NCBI GenBank assembly: GCA_019243595.1
Contig: JAFAUA010000026.1
Location: 1-5,126, forward strand
Source of the DNA: Acidimicrobiia bacterium
Lineage (GTDB): Bacteria; Actinomycetota; Acidimicrobiia; Acidimicrobiales; AC-14
Direction of reading: 5' to 3'
Length of the DNA: 5,126 bases
In this document: positions 4,300 to 5,126 of the stretch, one piece after another
Position numbering within the stretch: the stretch's first letter is position 1
Layout of the letters: each line of letters begins with the position of its first letter
Translations under genes and position numbers: made by a program
The notes under the pieces: model-generated
What the model was told of the DNA's origin: nothing
Seen by the model: only the letters and a program-made list of their open reading frames with translations
Databases searched by the model: none

Positions 4300-5100
4300 T
4301 CAGGTTTGCCCGAGTTCCTTGGAGCGTTTGGTGGCTTCCCACACCGCCTCGATGAAGGCACTGCGGACGCCGCGGGCTTCGAGCGTACGCAGGCCCGCGG
4401 CGGTGGTGCCACCGGGGGAGGTGACGGCGGCGCGGTGCTCCTCGGCGGTGCGATCGGTCTCGGTGAGGAGCCGTGCCGCGCCGAGCAGGGTCTGGTTGGT
4501 CAACGCAATCGCGGTGGGTCGCGGCAGGCCGGCGAGGACGCCGGCCTCGGTCAGCGCCTCGGCGACAAGGAAGACGTACGCGGGGCCCGAACCCGACAGG
4601 CCGGTGACGGCGTCGAGCAACGGTTCGCTGACGCGCTGGACGATGCCGACGGCGCCGAGGATGCTCTCGGCCCACGCCAGCTCGTCGTCGCCGGCCCACG
4701 TGCCCGCGGCGATCGCCGCCGCGCCGGCGCCGACCAACGCCGCCGTGTTCGGCATGGCGCGCACGACGGGAACGCCGTTGCCTAACCACTGCTCGAGACT
4801 GGCCAGCGGCACACCCGCGGCGATCGACAGCACGCGTTGCACGCCGGCGTCGGCGACGGCGCGGCACGCGCCCTCGACGTCACCGGGTTTCACCGCGATC
4901 ACCGCGCCGACACACGCCATGGGCTCGGGGGTGATGTCGACGTCGACGAACGTGGCCGCCAGTTCCGTGCGGCGGGCCTCGATGGGCTCGACGACGATCA
5001 TGTCCTCGCCGTGCGCCCATTGGGCGCCCAACAGACCGGCGAGCAGCGCCTCGCCCATTTTCCCTCCGCCGACGATCGCCAGCTTCGGTGTGCCATCCAT
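4300..5100 (-). CDS. proC: Pyrroline-5-carboxylate reductase
   Basis: This 266-residue enzyme catalyses the last step of proline synthesis in the cytoplasm, reducing 1-pyrroline-5-carboxylate to L-proline with NAD(P)H. The N-terminal Rossmann domain opens with IVGGGKMGEALLAGLL (9-24), the dinucleotide-binding glycine loop. VIAVKPGDV (67-75) and the conserved RAMPNTAALVG (114-124) follow. The C-terminal helical dimerisation domain carries the family signature from VTGLSGSGPAYV (166-177) through EALTEAGVLAGLPR to TSPGGTTAAGL (227-237). Length is typical, and the gene is complete up to the window edge. No Shine-Dalgarno is evident; a TATCTT element eight bases before the ATG suggests a leaderless or near-leaderless transcript, common in actinobacteria. 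It heads the minus-strand gene series, immediately followed by a small HTH gene. Confidence 0.97.
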   Translation of the reverse strand: MDGTPKLAIVGGGKMGEALLAGLLGAQWAHGEDMIVVEPIEARRTELAATFVDVDITPEPMACVGAVIAVKPGDVEGACRAVADAGVQRVLSIAAGVPLASLEQWLGNGVPVVRAMPNTAALVGAGAAAIAAGTWAGDDELAWAESILGAVGIVQRVSEPLLDAVTGLSGSGPAYVFLVAEALTEAGVLAGLPRPTAIALTNQTLLGAARLLTETDRTAEEHRAAVTSPGGTTAAGLRTLEARGVRSAFIEAVWEATKRSKELGQT

Positions 5101-5108
5101 TACTTCGG

Positions 5109-5114
5109 AAGATA
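5109..5114 (-). promoter_or_regulatory. Possible -10 element for proC
   Basis: TATCTT on the minus strand matches TANNNT and ends eight bases before the proC ATG, the same spacing as the TAGAGT element before HTH 2. The transcript would begin within one or two bases of the start codon, consistent with the missing ribosome binding site. Any -35 region would fall at or beyond the window edge and cannot be judged. Confidence 0.3.
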
Positions 5115-5126
5115 CGGGATCGGGTT

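Overview
The window is very GC-rich with strong G/C third-position bias and dense, co-directional genes. Together with the gene content (proC followed by a tiny excisionase-type HTH gene, a pairing I recall from mycobacteria as Rv0500/Rv0500A), this suggests a high-GC actinobacterium. Acidimicrobiia-like is possible but unproven. No rRNA, tRNA, CRISPR or transposase is visible.

Minus strand, read from the right edge leftward, holds eight genes in a row with gaps of 16 to 81 nt: proC (5100-4300), small HTH protein 1 (4218-4027), a SAM hydrolase/halogenase-family (DUF62) protein (4010-3201), a 29-residue single-membrane-segment microprotein (3176-3087), small HTH protein 2 (3049-2825), an ABC exporter ATPase (2761-1826), its ABC-2 type permease (1755-922), and a stand-alone receiver-domain response regulator (894-517). 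No clear intrinsic terminator separates them, so they may form one operon or a few sub-operons. Possible internal promoters lie upstream of HTH 1 and HTH 2.

Plus strand, left edge: a 149-nt leader with clustered palindromes precedes a small gene of unknown function (150-434). It is coupled by an ATGA overlap to a second short ORF (431-649), whose 3' half runs antisense through the end of the response regulator gene.

The genes themselves are mostly ordinary. The more unusual signals are: (i) the DUF62 protein keeps the Asp and Arg of the family's catalytic triad but has Ala where I expect the His; (ii) the membrane microprotein lies in frame with the DUF62 gene, one stop and eight codons downstream; (iii) the leader of the ABC ATPase has alternating Shine-Dalgarno and anti-Shine-Dalgarno blocks that could form two exclusive hairpins; (iv) the ATPase-permease junction consists almost wholly of three consecutive perfect inverted repeats. 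I do not see a complete, clearly new system, and the structure-based points could arise by chance at this GC content.
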